This document shows positions 29,488 to 39,242 of a stretch of 64,000 nt of DNA, piece by piece. Position 1 is the stretch's first letter. Each line of letters begins with the position of its first letter. The notes beneath the pieces are model-generated. The model did no database searches, was not told the DNA's origin, and was given only the letters and a program-made list of their open reading frames with translations. Source of the DNA: Clostridium zeae (lineage in GTDB: Bacteria > Bacillota > Clostridia > Clostridiales > Clostridiaceae). The stretch is taken from contig NZ_BMBA01000002.1 in assembly GCF_017312485.1 (NCBI RefSeq), forward strand, positions 124,001 through 188,000, written 5' to 3'. The position numbers and the translations under genes are program-made.

Positions 29488-30050
29488 ATCCTACTTACAT
29501 TTGTTTATAAAAATGGGCTGTTAAAGCACGGTTTTGAAATTAAATTGTTATTCATCCGATGCTTTAATGAGCCTTCGCAAAGAATTTAATTTCAACAGTA
29601 ATCTTAAACATATCCTATAAAAATTGAATAAATAACTCCAACTTCCTGCAAACCCGCATTTTTCCTGTAAATTTATAACTTTTTATATTTTTATGATTTT
29701 ACCTTTTTAAATTTTTATATTTTTATAAAGTTTATAACTTTTCCAAACAAGAACAATTTCAATTTTTTAATAGAGGTGTTGCTATAAAGATATTATTTCA
29801 TATTAAAACAATGCTCCACAACATTACTATCCAATCGTATTGAAATACTTGCCCTTCAATTATAGGACTTTTTCACTGGTAATTTCAATTACTAATTTAC
29901 TAAAGTGCGCAGAGCTTCTTTAATATTTCTATAGTATACATGTTGTCTAAATTACTTCGTACTAAATTTTAACTAAGCAAAAATCCTTATAAAGACAAAA
30001 TAACTTACCACAACACCAATGTGATAAGTCATCTATACATTATTCTAATT
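29488..30050. other. Gap without genes; contains a palindromic AT-rich element
   Basis: About 560 nt upstream of rarA with no credible open frame. It contains TTGAAATTAAATT (29533-29545) and its inverted copy AATTTAATTTCAA (29583-29595). The flanking GTGCTTTAA-like sequence on the minus strand matches a short motif also found at 33364 and, less well, at 2109 and 40463. Confidence 0.5.
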
Positions 30051-30551
30051 CTATTTTTCGTAGCAAGAAACTATTTCTCCATAATACATGGTGTGATAGT
30101 CGCCTTTTGCGTATGATCTTTCTTTAACTTCTGGGCTAACAAAACTTTCATCCATATCCTGCTTGTAAACTATCTTACATTCATAATACATATTGCAGCC
30201 ATCAACCACAGGACTTTCAACCTCATTTGAAGGTACAAACTTAATTCCTGCTTCAGCTACTTTGTCTATATCTCTTCCTGATTTAGTTCCGCATATCCCA
30301 AGTACAGCTTTCATTTCCTCTCCGTAAGGTATGCTTATTGTAAAACTATCTGCTTTTTCTATTAATTCGTGAGTAAATCTTGATTTTCTAACTAAGGCTG
30401 TTAAACTTGGTTTTCCCCATATAAAACCTATGCTTCCCCAGCTTATAGTCATTGTATTAACCTTTTCTCCTGATTTTACAGTAAGAAAAGCTCCTCTTTT
30501 ATGTAATTTTTCCATTCCTTTTTCAAGGTTTGTTATAAAATCAACTGACAT
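30051..30551 (-). CDS. Flavin reductase-like domain protein
   Basis: A 166-residue FMN-binding split-barrel protein of the flavin reductase/DIM6-NTAB family. Visible signs are MTISWGSIGFIWGKP and TALVRKSRFTHELI near the N-terminus, which form the flavin site, followed by FTISIPYGEEMKAVLGICGTKSGRD. Such proteins reduce free flavins or act as flavoprotein oxidoreductases in the cytosol. The start at 30551 (MSVDFITNLEKG) has AGAGGAGGAC upstream; an extension to 30617 would overlap the preceding gene. It lies 22 nt after the S51-type gene and is probably co-transcribed with it. The substrate is unknown. Confidence 0.8.
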   Translation of the reverse strand: MSVDFITNLEKGMEKLHKRGAFLTVKSGEKVNTMTISWGSIGFIWGKPSLTALVRKSRFTHELIEKADSFTISIPYGEEMKAVLGICGTKSGRDIDKVAEAGIKFVPSNEVESPVVDGCNMYYECKIVYKQDMDESFVSPEVKERSYAKGDYHTMYYGEIVSCYEK

Positions 30552-30573
30552 TTTTTGTCCTCCTCTTATGTTC

Positions 30574-31242
30574 TTAGAATACTTTGTAGTTACCTTTATA
30601 TACTGAAACAGATCCATTCTTTATATTTATTATATCTCCATAAAATTCAACTTTATCCCCTAATAAAGATACTCCATAGCCATCATTAAACGCAAAGATG
30701 TTTTTATCTGTGTTTATTGTATAATCTATAAGTTTAGGCAATAACACTTTATTTTCCTGCCAATGAGGTAAAACTTCAAACTTAGTTAATGAAAAGCCTC
30801 TTGTTTGAAGAGCCTCATAAGAATTTTCATAAATAAGTGATGATAAAGAAATATCTTGTGTTAAAAGTATGCTGCCCCCGCCTACTCCAACAATTATTCC
30901 ATTTCTCTTTGCAAACTCCTTTAGAGCTTCTGTAAGCTTTCTTTTTCTTAAAAGTAACAAGAATTTATACGTATTTTCCCCTGATAGATATATAACATCT
31001 GAATTTAGAAGCTTTGTTATTAGCGCAGGATTGTACTGCGCTGCAAGATCAAAATACAGTATGTCACCATAACCAAGTTCGTTATAAAACTCAGAAAGCT
31101 CCTTATAGTATACAATACTTTTTTCAGAGGAAGATGGTATGTATGCAATTCTACCTTTTCCTTTTTTTATCTCACTGATAAGAGCCTTGTTTAGAGGGTT
31201 CTCTTTATCAGTGCTTTGTTTTCCCATTAAGAATAATTTCAT
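30574..31242 (-). CDS. Peptidase S51 (dipeptidase E)-like protein without the catalytic serine
   Basis: A 222-residue protein with the fold landmarks of the S51 family: RIAYIPSSSEK near the N-terminus, a YLSGENTYKFL segment where family members have GGGNTF, and LPHWQ in place of the catalytic-histidine region. The nucleophile elbow, normally G-x-S-A-G-S, reads GVGGGSILL here, so the active serine position is glycine (codon GGC). It may therefore be inactive as a peptidase or have a changed function. RBS GGGGGTAAAC precedes the ATG. It forms a two-gene unit with the flavin reductase-like gene. Confidence 0.75.
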   Translation of the reverse strand: MKLFLMGKQSTDKENPLNKALISEIKKGKGRIAYIPSSSEKSIVYYKELSEFYNELGYGDILYFDLAAQYNPALITKLLNSDVIYLSGENTYKFLLLLRKRKLTEALKEFAKRNGIIVGVGGGSILLTQDISLSSLIYENSYEALQTRGFSLTKFEVLPHWQENKVLLPKLIDYTINTDKNIFAFNDGYGVSLLGDKVEFYGDIINIKNGSVSVYKGNYKVF

Positions 31243-31284
31243 AATGTTTACCCCCTAGTCCCCAAAATTTCGTTTATTGCTACG

Positions 31285-31590
31285 TTATTGATTGTAGATT
31301 CTTCCTTTATAATACTCTTCATTATCATCTTCAAATATATCAATTTCAATATAAGCCCCTTCAAGTGCTGAAACAGTATACTCTATAGTAAAGCCTTCTA
31401 TATTAACTGTCTCAATTTCATATTTTTCATTCATACAGGTTGCCAAAGTCATATATTGGTCTTCTTCACTATCATATATAGAATTCACCTTTAGTATTTT
31501 AAAAGTTGCTTTCTTTATATAGGTGTAATTATTCTCATCTCTATAATTGTCTTTTCCATTAGTATCTTTGAAAAACGAATTATTAAACAT
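31285..31590 (-). CDS. Small acidic protein of unknown function
   Basis: A 101-residue acidic cytosolic protein, not recognised. It begins MFNNSFFKDTNGKD and is strand-rich, with alternating acidic and aromatic residues (YIEIDIFEDDNEEYYKG) near the C-terminus. The ATG at 31590 is chosen because TGGAGGTG directly precedes it; the longer reading would start inside this ribosome binding site. It is 29 nt downstream of the DUF402-like gene and probably in one transcript with it. No signal peptide or membrane segment. Confidence 0.6.
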   Translation of the reverse strand: MFNNSFFKDTNGKDNYRDENNYTYIKKATFKILKVNSIYDSEEDQYMTLATCMNEKYEIETVNIEGFTIEYTVSALEGAYIEIDIFEDDNEEYYKGRIYNQ

Positions 31591-31619
31591 GGACACCTCC
31601 AAGATATTATATGTTTATT

Positions 31620-32183
31620 TTAGGCTTCACAGCTAAGCTGCTTTTTAGAGTTACAATCTCCTAAAATCCTTTTTAGCATACCTCTACTTAAAGTTATTAA
31701 TTTGTCTATAGATACAATTTGTTCTAATATTTTTATCTCCCTATAAGCCTTATCATACTGGCACAGATTAATCTCATTATCATATAAAGCTTTCTTAATT
31801 TCTTCCTCACCCAGCACTTTTTTAAGCCCATCAGGAAGAACAAGTAAACTTAATATAAGGTCTTCAAACATCAAACTTATTTTACCATCAACTTCATTAT
31901 TATCTATTATGTGAAATTCCCACTGAAGTATTTCATCTTTATCGTCAAGTATAGTTATGAGATTATAATTTGCATTTAATGGAGTAATCTGAAGCCATTT
32001 ATATTCATTATCCATTATTTTTATTTTTTTGTCATCTACACTTCTAAAAATGGCTTCACTCACCTTGTGAATTGATGCTAAGTGAACGTAACCATTAAAT
32101 TCTTCTGTATTTATAAAAGAAACTCTAAAGTCCACATCTTTTATTTGACTATAATCCAGTTTTTGTTCAAAATTCCTCCTCAT
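31620..32183 (-). CDS. DUF402-like protein
   Basis: A 187-residue protein resembling the DUF402/FAU-1 group, some members of which are nucleoside phosphatases or are linked to RNase E/G. I recognise the core: KWLQITPLNANYNLITILDD, then LQWEFHIID, then LSLLVLPDGLKKVLGEEE and the helical tail with EINLCQYDKAYRE. The usual acidic metal-binding residues are only partly kept (the D-L-Y-L-D motif reads EDLILSL), so catalytic activity is doubtful. The ATG at 32183 has AAGGAGAGG upstream. It is probably co-transcribed with the following 101-residue gene. Confidence 0.6.
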   Translation of the reverse strand: MRRNFEQKLDYSQIKDVDFRVSFINTEEFNGYVHLASIHKVSEAIFRSVDDKKIKIMDNEYKWLQITPLNANYNLITILDDKDEILQWEFHIIDNNEVDGKISLMFEDLILSLLVLPDGLKKVLGEEEIKKALYDNEINLCQYDKAYREIKILEQIVSIDKLITLSRGMLKRILGDCNSKKQLSCEA

Positions 32184-32384
32184 TATATACCTCTCCTTGA
32201 AACTATGACTTAACGAAAATCATATAAAATCTTTGCAAAGCTCATTACGGTCTCAACTGAATGGATAAATACTTTAACCTATCCAAATTTCATTGTACAA
32301 CTAAATAATGATACTTTTCATAAATTAATATTTCTACAAAATAAATAAAAATCCTCTTATATTACCTTAGTCTAAAAATATATT

Positions 32385-33158
32385 TTAATCAACAAATTTA
32401 ACATTGTTCTTTCCGCTATTCTTTGCTATATAGAGAGCTTTGTCTGCCTTGTCAAAAAATTCTTTATATATTAGCTCCTTTTTATATTCTGACACTCCAA
32501 CACTTACAGTTACTCGCTCTAGTTCAACATATATATTTTCTGAAACTAATTTTCTTACCTTTTCACCTAATATCAAAGCACCTTTAATATTGGTTTCTGG
32601 AGCAAGTATAACGAACTCTTCTCCTCCCCAACGAATAAAAAAATCTGTTTTTCTCAATTTAGAAGTTATAACTTTTGTTATATTCTTTAAAATTACATCT
32701 CCTCTACTATGTCCATATTTATCGTTAATTTTCTTAAAGTCATCAATATCAAATATTATCATTGATAATGGGATATTATATCTCCTGCATCTTTCAAGCT
32801 CAACTTCAATTATATCCTGAAGTTTTCTCCTATTAAAAGCGCCAGTAAGTTTGTCCACCAAAACTTCTTCTTTTAGTTTAATATTTTCTTCTTCAAGTTT
32901 AGCTAGTTTCATATTAACTTGTTGTAGTTTATTATGAATACATTTATATAAAACAAAAATATCAATTGCTATTATAATAATAAAGATTGTAAATGTGCTT
33001 TTCCCAAGAAGGGAGTTGTTTGTGATTATGTATTTAAAAATTATTCCTAATGACACTAGAGATATAACTGATAATATCAAAATTATTAACTTTTGAGTAT
33101 TGTTAAAATACTTTTCTTTGTTTCCACTAGCTATAATATCTTGTTTTAAATCTTCCAC
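32385..33158 (-). CDS. Membrane-bound diguanylate cyclase (GGDEF)
   Basis: 257 residues. Two membrane helices (about 24-47 and 55-76) are followed by a short coiled coil and a GGDEF domain. The active site reads RWGGEEF, and the product-inhibition I-site is intact (RKTD, five residues before GGEEF). It should make c-di-GMP under feedback control. There is no large extracellular sensor; the loop between the helices is short, so the signal may be membrane state or a partner. It starts with GTG at 33158 and GGAGGATAT upstream. It is a single gene with no phosphodiesterase neighbour. Confidence 0.9.
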   Translation of the reverse strand: MEDLKQDIIASGNKEKYFNNTQKLIILILSVISLVSLGIIFKYIITNNSLLGKSTFTIFIIIIAIDIFVLYKCIHNKLQQVNMKLAKLEEENIKLKEEVLVDKLTGAFNRRKLQDIIEVELERCRRYNIPLSMIIFDIDDFKKINDKYGHSRGDVILKNITKVITSKLRKTDFFIRWGGEEFVILAPETNIKGALILGEKVRKLVSENIYVELERVTVSVGVSEYKKELIYKEFFDKADKALYIAKNSGKNNVKFVD

Positions 33159-33276
33159 TGTTATATATCCTCCAATAAATTAAATTCTCCTGTTCAATAT
33201 TGCTCATCTTTACAAATATATTGGAGTATCTAATTTATTATTCATTAAATATATAACTAAAATATTTTTAATTATG

Positions 33277-33320
33277 TAAAAAAGACTGCCAAAGAATAAA
33301 CTTTCATTTTGACAGTCCTT
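33277..33320 (-). terminator. Terminator of the pur operon
   Basis: AAGACTGCCAAA (33282-33293) pairs with TTTGACAGTCCTT (33308-33320). On the minus strand it ends in GTCTTTTTT. It is about 80 nt after the purD stop. Confidence 0.8.
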
Positions 33321-33397
33321 TATATATAGCTGTATCACTTCGTGATAAAATTTAGGTTATGTTTAATTTCAACACGGTGCTTTAACACACTTAACTT

Positions 33398-34651
33398 TTA
33401 CTCAGATATTAATCCTATATCTTTTCTAAAATATCTTCCTTCAAAAATTACTGAATCTATATTGGAATATGCTTTCTCTCTAGCGGCTTCTATAGTATCA
33501 CCTACTCCAACTACTGAAAGTACTCTTCCACCTGAAGTTACTAAAACCTCATCTTTAATAACTCCCCCAGCAATGAACACATTCTCTTTTACAGAAGGAT
33601 CTATGTCTATCTTAAAGCCTTTTTCAAAAGCTTCTGGGTATCCTTTTGATGCCAAAACTACATTACAGCAAGCTCCTTTTTTCCACTTAACCTCTGCAGC
33701 ACTTAACTTTTCTTCAAGTGAAAATTCTATAAGTTCTAAAAGATCACTATCCATTAAAGAAAGTACTGATTGAGTTTCAGGATCTCCCATTCTTACATTA
33801 TATTCAAGCAGATAACAGCCTTTTTCAGTAATCATTACTCCAAAAAATATTATTCCCTTATAATCAAAACCTTCTTCTCTTATTCCTACAAGAGTTGTCT
33901 CCATTATATTTTTCTCAAAGTCTTCAAAAACTGAATCAGTAACATAAGGATTAGGCGCTATTACTCCCATACCACCAGTATTAGGACCTACTCCTCCATC
34001 AAAAATCTGTTTGTGATCTTTTGCTGATATAAAAGGAATTATAGTCTTGCCATCAGTTATTGATAATATTGAAGCTTCAACACCTTGTAAAAACTCTTCA
34101 ATAACTATCTTTTTTCCTGCACCTTTAAACTTATCTTGTACCATAAAGTCTTTTATAGTATCTTCTGCTTGTTTAAAGTCTTCACAGATACTTACACCTT
34201 TTCCGGCAGCTAATCCATCTGCTTTTATTACTATAGGATAGTCAGCACTTTTTAAGTACTCTACAGCATTCTCACTATCATAAAAAACTTCATAAGCAGC
34301 AGTTTTTATATTATATTTTCTCATAAAATCCTTGGAAAAGCTTTTGCTGCCTTCAAGCATTGCAGCTTTTTGCTCAGGTCCAAATATCTTTAAGTTTTCC
34401 TTCTTGAATAAATCCACTATACCCTTTGTTAATGGTTCTTCTGGTCCTACCACAGTCAAATCGATGTTATTTTCTTTTGCAAACTTAGCCATTTCTTCGT
34501 AAGTTTCTAACCCTATATTCTCACATTTATCCTCTAGTGCTGTTCCACCATTACCAGGTGCTACATATATCTTTTCAACCTTTGGGCTTTTTGCAAGTTT
34601 CCATGCTATTGCATGTTCTCTTCCACCGCCTCCAATTAGTAAAAGCTTCAT
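33398..34651 (-). CDS. purD: Phosphoribosylamine-glycine ligase (GARS)
   Basis: 417 residues, ATP-grasp ligase of purine synthesis step 2 (phosphoribosylamine + glycine + ATP). The N-terminal nucleotide fold begins MKLLLIGGGGREHAIAWKL; the ATP-grasp region carries KADGLAAGKGV, and the metal-binding part has NVRMGDPETQ. I start at the ATG at 34651 (TGGAGTGATT upstream) rather than the TTG one codon earlier. It is the last gene of the operon, 18 nt after purH. Confidence 0.96.
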   Translation of the reverse strand: MKLLLIGGGGREHAIAWKLAKSPKVEKIYVAPGNGGTALEDKCENIGLETYEEMAKFAKENNIDLTVVGPEEPLTKGIVDLFKKENLKIFGPEQKAAMLEGSKSFSKDFMRKYNIKTAAYEVFYDSENAVEYLKSADYPIVIKADGLAAGKGVSICEDFKQAEDTIKDFMVQDKFKGAGKKIVIEEFLQGVEASILSITDGKTIIPFISAKDHKQIFDGGVGPNTGGMGVIAPNPYVTDSVFEDFEKNIMETTLVGIREEGFDYKGIIFFGVMITEKGCYLLEYNVRMGDPETQSVLSLMDSDLLELIEFSLEEKLSAAEVKWKKGACCNVVLASKGYPEAFEKGFKIDIDPSVKENVFIAGGVIKDEVLVTSGGRVLSVVGVGDTIEAAREKAYSNIDSVIFEGRYFRKDIGLISE

Positions 34652-34671
34652 CAATAATCACTCCATCTATA

Positions 34672-36177
34672 TTAGTGTTTGAAATGTCTTATACCAGTGA
34701 ACACCATGCTTATACCATGTTTGTTGCACTGATCTACGGATTCTTGATCCCTAACAGATCCACCTGGTTGAATAATTGCTTTTATATCATATTTAGAAGC
34801 TTCTTCTACAACATCTCCAAATGGGAAGAATGCATCTGAAGCAAGAACTGTAGCTCCTGTTCCTCTTTTTAAGGCATCTATTGTAGGCCATATTCTGTTA
34901 ACCTGACCTCCACCGATTCCCACTGCTTTTCCATCATTTATTACAACAATTGCATTTGATTTAACATATTTTACCACCTTCATACCGAAAATCATATCTT
35001 TCATTTCTGTTTGTGAAGGAGTTTTTTCTGTTACTACCTTTAATTCTTCTATAAGCTTCTTATCTTCTTCTTGTACTAATATTCCGCCATCCACAGTAAC
35101 CATGTAATTTTTAGCCTTCGGTGCAGAATTTACCTTAATCACTCTTAGGTTTTTCTTTTTTCTTAAAACTTCTAAAGCCTCTTCATCAAATTCTGGTGCT
35201 GCCACTACTTCTAAGAATATCTTGCTCATCTCTTCTGCTGTAGCTTTGTCTAGCTTTCTGTTTACAGCTACTATTCCGCCAAAGATTGAAGTAGGATCAC
35301 ATTCGTAAGCTTTTACATAGCTATCATATACAGTTTCTCCTATAGCTACTCCACAAGGAGTATTATGCTTTAATCCACATGTAACTATTTCTTCAAATTC
35401 ATTAACAACCTTCCACGCTATATCAAGATCCTTTAAGTTGTTATAAGAAAGCTCTTTTCCATTAAGTACTTCAAAGGTATTCATTGCACCATCTACTTCA
35501 TTATTTGAGTAGTAAGCAGCACTTTGATGAGGATTTTCACCATATCTTAATTCTTGTTTCTTCTTGTAGGAAATTGAAAGGTATTCTGGATACTCTTCTT
35601 CTCCTTCAAGTAAAAAGTTACTTATAGCTCCATCATAAGCACTCATAAGATTGAACACTTTACCTGCTAGCACTTTTCTTGTTCTTAGACTTACCTCTTC
35701 ACTTTGCTCAATTTCTTCTTTAACCTTGCTATAATCCTCTATATTGCTTATAACTACAACATCTTTAAAGTTTTTAGCTGCTGCTCTAAGCATTGTAGGA
35801 CCACCTATATCTATAAATTCAACCTTTTCTTCAAAGCTAAAATCTTCTTTTACCTTTTCAAAGAAAGGATATAAGTTAACAACTACTAAATCTATAGTAT
35901 CTATTCCTCTTTCTTTTATAGTGTTCATATGTTCTTCGTTGTCTCTTATAGCTAAAATTCCTCCATGAATCACTGGATGAAGGGTCTTAACTCTTCCATC
36001 AAGCATCTCAGGTGCTTTTGTAATTTCAGCTATTTCCTTAACTGCTACACCATTTTCTAGAAGATATTTGTAAGTACCGCCAGAGGATATTAACTCTACA
36101 TCCTTACTAACAAGAAACTTAGCAAAATCAAGTATGCCATTTTTATCATATACGCTTAACAAAGCTCTTTTTATCAT
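34672..36177 (-). CDS. purH: Bifunctional AICAR transformylase/IMP cyclohydrolase
   Basis: 501 residues carrying out the last two steps to IMP. The N-terminal MGS-like cyclohydrolase domain begins [18 protein letters not shown] with [12 protein letters not shown]. The AICARFT domain has [20 protein letters not shown] (the catalytic Lys-His) and AFFPFGD near the end. Length is typical. It follows purN by 24 nt, with its own ribosome binding site (CTAAGGAGG). Confidence 0.97.
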   Translation of the reverse strand: MIKRALLSVYDKNGILDFAKFLVSKDVELISSGGTYKYLLENGVAVKEIAEITKAPEMLDGRVKTLHPVIHGGILAIRDNEEHMNTIKERGIDTIDLVVVNLYPFFEKVKEDFSFEEKVEFIDIGGPTMLRAAAKNFKDVVVISNIEDYSKVKEEIEQSEEVSLRTRKVLAGKVFNLMSAYDGAISNFLLEGEEEYPEYLSISYKKKQELRYGENPHQSAAYYSNNEVDGAMNTFEVLNGKELSYNNLKDLDIAWKVVNEFEEIVTCGLKHNTPCGVAIGETVYDSYVKAYECDPTSIFGGIVAVNRKLDKATAEEMSKIFLEVVAAPEFDEEALEVLRKKKNLRVIKVNSAPKAKNYMVTVDGGILVQEEDKKLIEELKVVTEKTPSQTEMKDMIFGMKVVKYVKSNAIVVINDGKAVGIGGGQVNRIWPTIDALKRGTGATVLASDAFFPFGDVVEEASKYDIKAIIQPGGSVRDQESVDQCNKHGISMVFTGIRHFKH

Positions 36178-36201
36178 TAAAAAACCTCCTTAGGATTGGA
36201 A

Positions 36202-36813
36202 CTACTCAGTAATAAAAGTTTTTCCTTCTTTTATTATAACTTTTCCTTCACTTATAAGTTTTATAGCTTTAGGTAAAATCTCATGCTCTTTTACAAGAAT
36301 TCTCTCTTGAAGTGTTTTTGGTTCATCCTCTTCATGAACCTTAACTACCTCTTGAAGAAGTATCTCTCCCCCGTCAACCTCTTCATTTACAAAATGCACT
36401 GTGCAGCCTGAAAATCTAACTCCTTTTTTAATAGCAGCCTGATGAACTTTTATTCCATACATTCCAGCTCCTGAAAATGCTGGAATAAGAGAAGGATGGA
36501 TATTTATTATCCTGTTCTTGAAATATCTTAGTAAATCTCCGTTTAGAATAGATAAGTATCCTGCAAGTACAACTAAATCAACCTTATCTCTTAAAAGTTC
36601 TAATATCTTATTTGAAGATTCAGAGCCAAATTCCTTCTTATCCACTACATACGCTGGGATATTTTTTTCTTTCGCTCTTGTTAATGCAAAAGCATCTTTT
36701 TTATCAGAAATAACAGCCTCGATGGAGCAGTTTAAGTATCCTTTTTCAATGCTGTCTATTATGGAGCCAAGGTTACTTCCTCCACCTGAAACTAACACTG
36801 CTATTCTAAACAA
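36202..36813 (-). CDS. purN: Phosphoribosylglycinamide formyltransferase
   Basis: 203 residues; transfers a formyl group from 10-formyl-tetrahydrofolate to GAR. Visible motifs: VSGGGSNLGSII at the N-terminus, the catalytic INIHPSLIPAF with the Asn/His pair, and VHFVNEEVDGGEILLQ with the catalytic aspartate. The start appears to be TTG at 36813, overlapping the 3' end of purM by 13 nt, so the two are translationally coupled. The weak start may lower its yield. Confidence 0.95.
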   Translation of the reverse strand: MFRIAVLVSGGGSNLGSIIDSIEKGYLNCSIEAVISDKKDAFALTRAKEKNIPAYVVDKKEFGSESSNKILELLRDKVDLVVLAGYLSILNGDLLRYFKNRIINIHPSLIPAFSGAGMYGIKVHQAAIKKGVRFSGCTVHFVNEEVDGGEILLQEVVKVHEEDEPKTLQERILVKEHEILPKAIKLISEGKVIIKEGKTFITE

Positions 36814-37802
36814 ATCCCTGTACCTCCGTTCTTAACATATCCAATCTCATAAGCTCTTTCACCTTGAGATATCAATAGCTCAAGTACAGCATCTTTATCT
36901 TTTTTATCTACTGCTAATATGAAACCTATTCCCATATTGAAGGTGTTGTACATATGATCCTTTTCAACGCCTCTATTTATTATTTCCTGGAAAATGTTCG
37001 GAAGAGGATAACTATTCTTGTTAATAACCGCAGTAAGTTCTCTCTCTCCAAACATTCTTGGAACATTTTCAATAAAACCTCCGCCAGTTATATGTGCCAT
37101 TCCCTTTATATCATAACTTTCTAGAACCTTCATCACTGGTTTTACATATATCTTGGTAGGCTCGATCAAAGTTTCCCATACTGGCTTTCCATCAAAATCT
37201 TCATTTAAATCAGTAAATATCTTTCTTACCAAAGAGAATCCATTAGAATGTATTCCTGAAGAAGCTAATCCTATTAGAACATTTCCTTCTTCTATAGTGC
37301 TTCCGTTGATTATCTTATCTTTATCTACAATTCCTACTGCAAATCCTGCTACATCGTATTCTCCTTCTTTATAGAAGCCAGGCATTTCTGCTGTTTCACC
37401 ACCAACTAAAGAACAATCTCCTTGAAGGCAACCTTCTGATACACCTTTCACTAAATCTGAAGCTACTTCTGCTTCAAGCTTACCGCAAGCTATATAATCT
37501 AGAAAAAATAGTGGTTTTGCTCCATGACATAATATATCATTTACACACATTGCAACGCAGTCTATTCCTACAGTATCATATTTTTTTGTCTTAAAAGCTA
37601 TATCAAGCTTTGTACCAACTCCATCTGTTCCTGAAACTAATACTGGTTTTTTATAGCCTTCAGGAAGTTCTACCATTCCAGCAAAGCTTCCAAGTCCATT
37701 TAAAACATATTTTGATAAAGTTCTGCTTGCATATTCTTTTATGAGTTTAACTGATTTATATCCTTCTTCAATATCTACTCCTGCTTGTTTGTATGTTAAC
37801 AT
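36801..37802 (-). CDS. purM: Phosphoribosylformylglycinamidine cyclo-ligase (AIR synthetase)
   Basis: 333 residues. AIRS family: LGSFAGMVELPE, VSGTDGVGTKLDIAF (ATP/substrate loop), DCVAMCVNDILCHGA, LVGGETAEMPGFY and ITGGGFIENVPR are all in place. I start at 37802 (MLTYKQAGVDIEEGYKSV), with AAAGG inside the end of purF as ribosome binding site; a TTG six codons earlier would overlap purF. It closes the imidazole ring in step 5 of purine synthesis. Confidence 0.96.
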   Translation of the reverse strand: MLTYKQAGVDIEEGYKSVKLIKEYASRTLSKYVLNGLGSFAGMVELPEGYKKPVLVSGTDGVGTKLDIAFKTKKYDTVGIDCVAMCVNDILCHGAKPLFFLDYIACGKLEAEVASDLVKGVSEGCLQGDCSLVGGETAEMPGFYKEGEYDVAGFAVGIVDKDKIINGSTIEEGNVLIGLASSGIHSNGFSLVRKIFTDLNEDFDGKPVWETLIEPTKIYVKPVMKVLESYDIKGMAHITGGGFIENVPRMFGERELTAVINKNSYPLPNIFQEIINRGVEKDHMYNTFNMGIGFILAVDKKDKDAVLELLISQGERAYEIGYVKNGGTGICLE

Positions 37803-37809
37803 TTCTTCA

Positions 37810-39219
37810 CTACCTTTCAAGATGATCTTTTGCTGTTTCTATTGGGGTTGAGACCGGATAAACTCCATTAAAGCAGCCTAAACAGTAACCTTTCTTTTCT
37901 CCAAAACACCTTAATAAACCTTCTAAAGAGATATAAGCAAGGGAATCCGCACCAATTACCTCATTTATTTCTTCGACTGTTCTATCTGAACCAATTAATT
38001 CTTTTCTATAAGATATATCTATTCCAAAATAACACGGAAATTTTACTACTGGTGATGCAACTCTAAAGTGAACTTCTGTAGCCCCTGCTTTTCTAAGAGC
38101 TTCAACAAGATGTCTTGAAGTTGTTCCTCTAACTATCGAATCATCAATAAGAATTACTCTTTTACCTTCTACATTTACTTTTAATGGATTAAGCTTTACT
38201 GATACTGCTCTTTCTCTCATTTCTTGATTTGGTGTTATAAAGGTTCTTCCAACATACTTATTCTTCACAAAACCTGTCTCATAAGGAATGCCAGAGGCCC
38301 TTGAATATCCAATAGCAGCAGAGATTCCAGAATCAGGTACACCTATTACAATATCAGCATCAACTTGAGATTCTTTGAATAGCATCTCTCCTACTTTAAT
38401 TCTTGATTGATGAACATTTATACCGTCTATTGTGCTATCTGGTCTTGCAAAATAGATATACTCAAATACACAAGTTTCGCACTGAGTTTGTTCTGAATAT
38501 CTTACACTTTCAATACCGTGTTCATCTATTATTACAATTTCACCTGGTTTTACGTCTCTTACAAAATCAGCACCAACTGTATCTAAAGCACAGCTTTCAG
38601 AAGCTAAAATATAGCTGTCATCGATTTTTCCTATACACAAAGGTCTTATTCCATTAGAATCCCTAACACCTATAAGTTTATCTTTAGTCATCATAACTAA
38701 AGCAAAGGAACCTTTTATGGTTTGAACTGCATCTGCTATAGCTCTTTCTATTCCTCTTTTTGCTCCTCTAGCTATTAAGCTTATAATTACTTCTGAGTCT
38801 ATTGAGGTATGAAATACGTGTCCAGAATCTTCTAGAAGTTCTCTAAGCACATCTGCATTAACTAAATTTCCGTTATGTGCTATGGCAATAGAGCCAAGCT
38901 TATATGAGCTTAAAAGTGGTTGTGCATTTTCCACATTAGTGGATCCTGTTGTTGAATATCTAACGTGTCCAATTGCTACATGTCCTTTTAATTCCTCTAG
39001 GTGCCTTTCTTTAAAAGCTTCAGTTATAAGACCTAAGTCCTTATGAAGCTTTATGTTATCACCATCAGAAACTGCAATACCCGCACTTTCTTGTCCTCTG
39101 TGTTGTAGTGCATAAAGTCCATAGTATGTGATTCTTGCTACATCTAAGTTGTTCTTGGAAAATACTCCAAATACTCCACATTCTTCTTTAAACTTGTCTT
39201 CAATTGGCTCTATTCTCAT
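37810..39219 (-). CDS. purF: Amidophosphoribosyltransferase (Bacillus/Fe-S type)
   Basis: 469 residues; the committing step of the pathway, making phosphoribosylamine from PRPP and glutamine. The N-terminal glutaminase has a short propeptide ending before the nucleophile (EECGVFGVF). The PRPP loop is VILIDDSIVRGTTS. Cysteines in CETCVF and YCLGCFNG match the 4Fe-4S ligands of the oxygen-sensitive Bacillus-type enzyme, which fits an anaerobe and a dependence on the nearby isc genes. It follows purC by 23 nt. Confidence 0.97.
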   Translation of the reverse strand: MRIEPIEDKFKEECGVFGVFSKNNLDVARITYYGLYALQHRGQESAGIAVSDGDNIKLHKDLGLITEAFKERHLEELKGHVAIGHVRYSTTGSTNVENAQPLLSSYKLGSIAIAHNGNLVNADVLRELLEDSGHVFHTSIDSEVIISLIARGAKRGIERAIADAVQTIKGSFALVMMTKDKLIGVRDSNGIRPLCIGKIDDSYILASESCALDTVGADFVRDVKPGEIVIIDEHGIESVRYSEQTQCETCVFEYIYFARPDSTIDGINVHQSRIKVGEMLFKESQVDADIVIGVPDSGISAAIGYSRASGIPYETGFVKNKYVGRTFITPNQEMRERAVSVKLNPLKVNVEGKRVILIDDSIVRGTTSRHLVEALRKAGATEVHFRVASPVVKFPCYFGIDISYRKELIGSDRTVEEINEVIGADSLAYISLEGLLRCFGEKKGYCLGCFNGVYPVSTPIETAKDHLER

Positions 39220-39242
39220 AATCAGATTCCTTTCACTAATAA

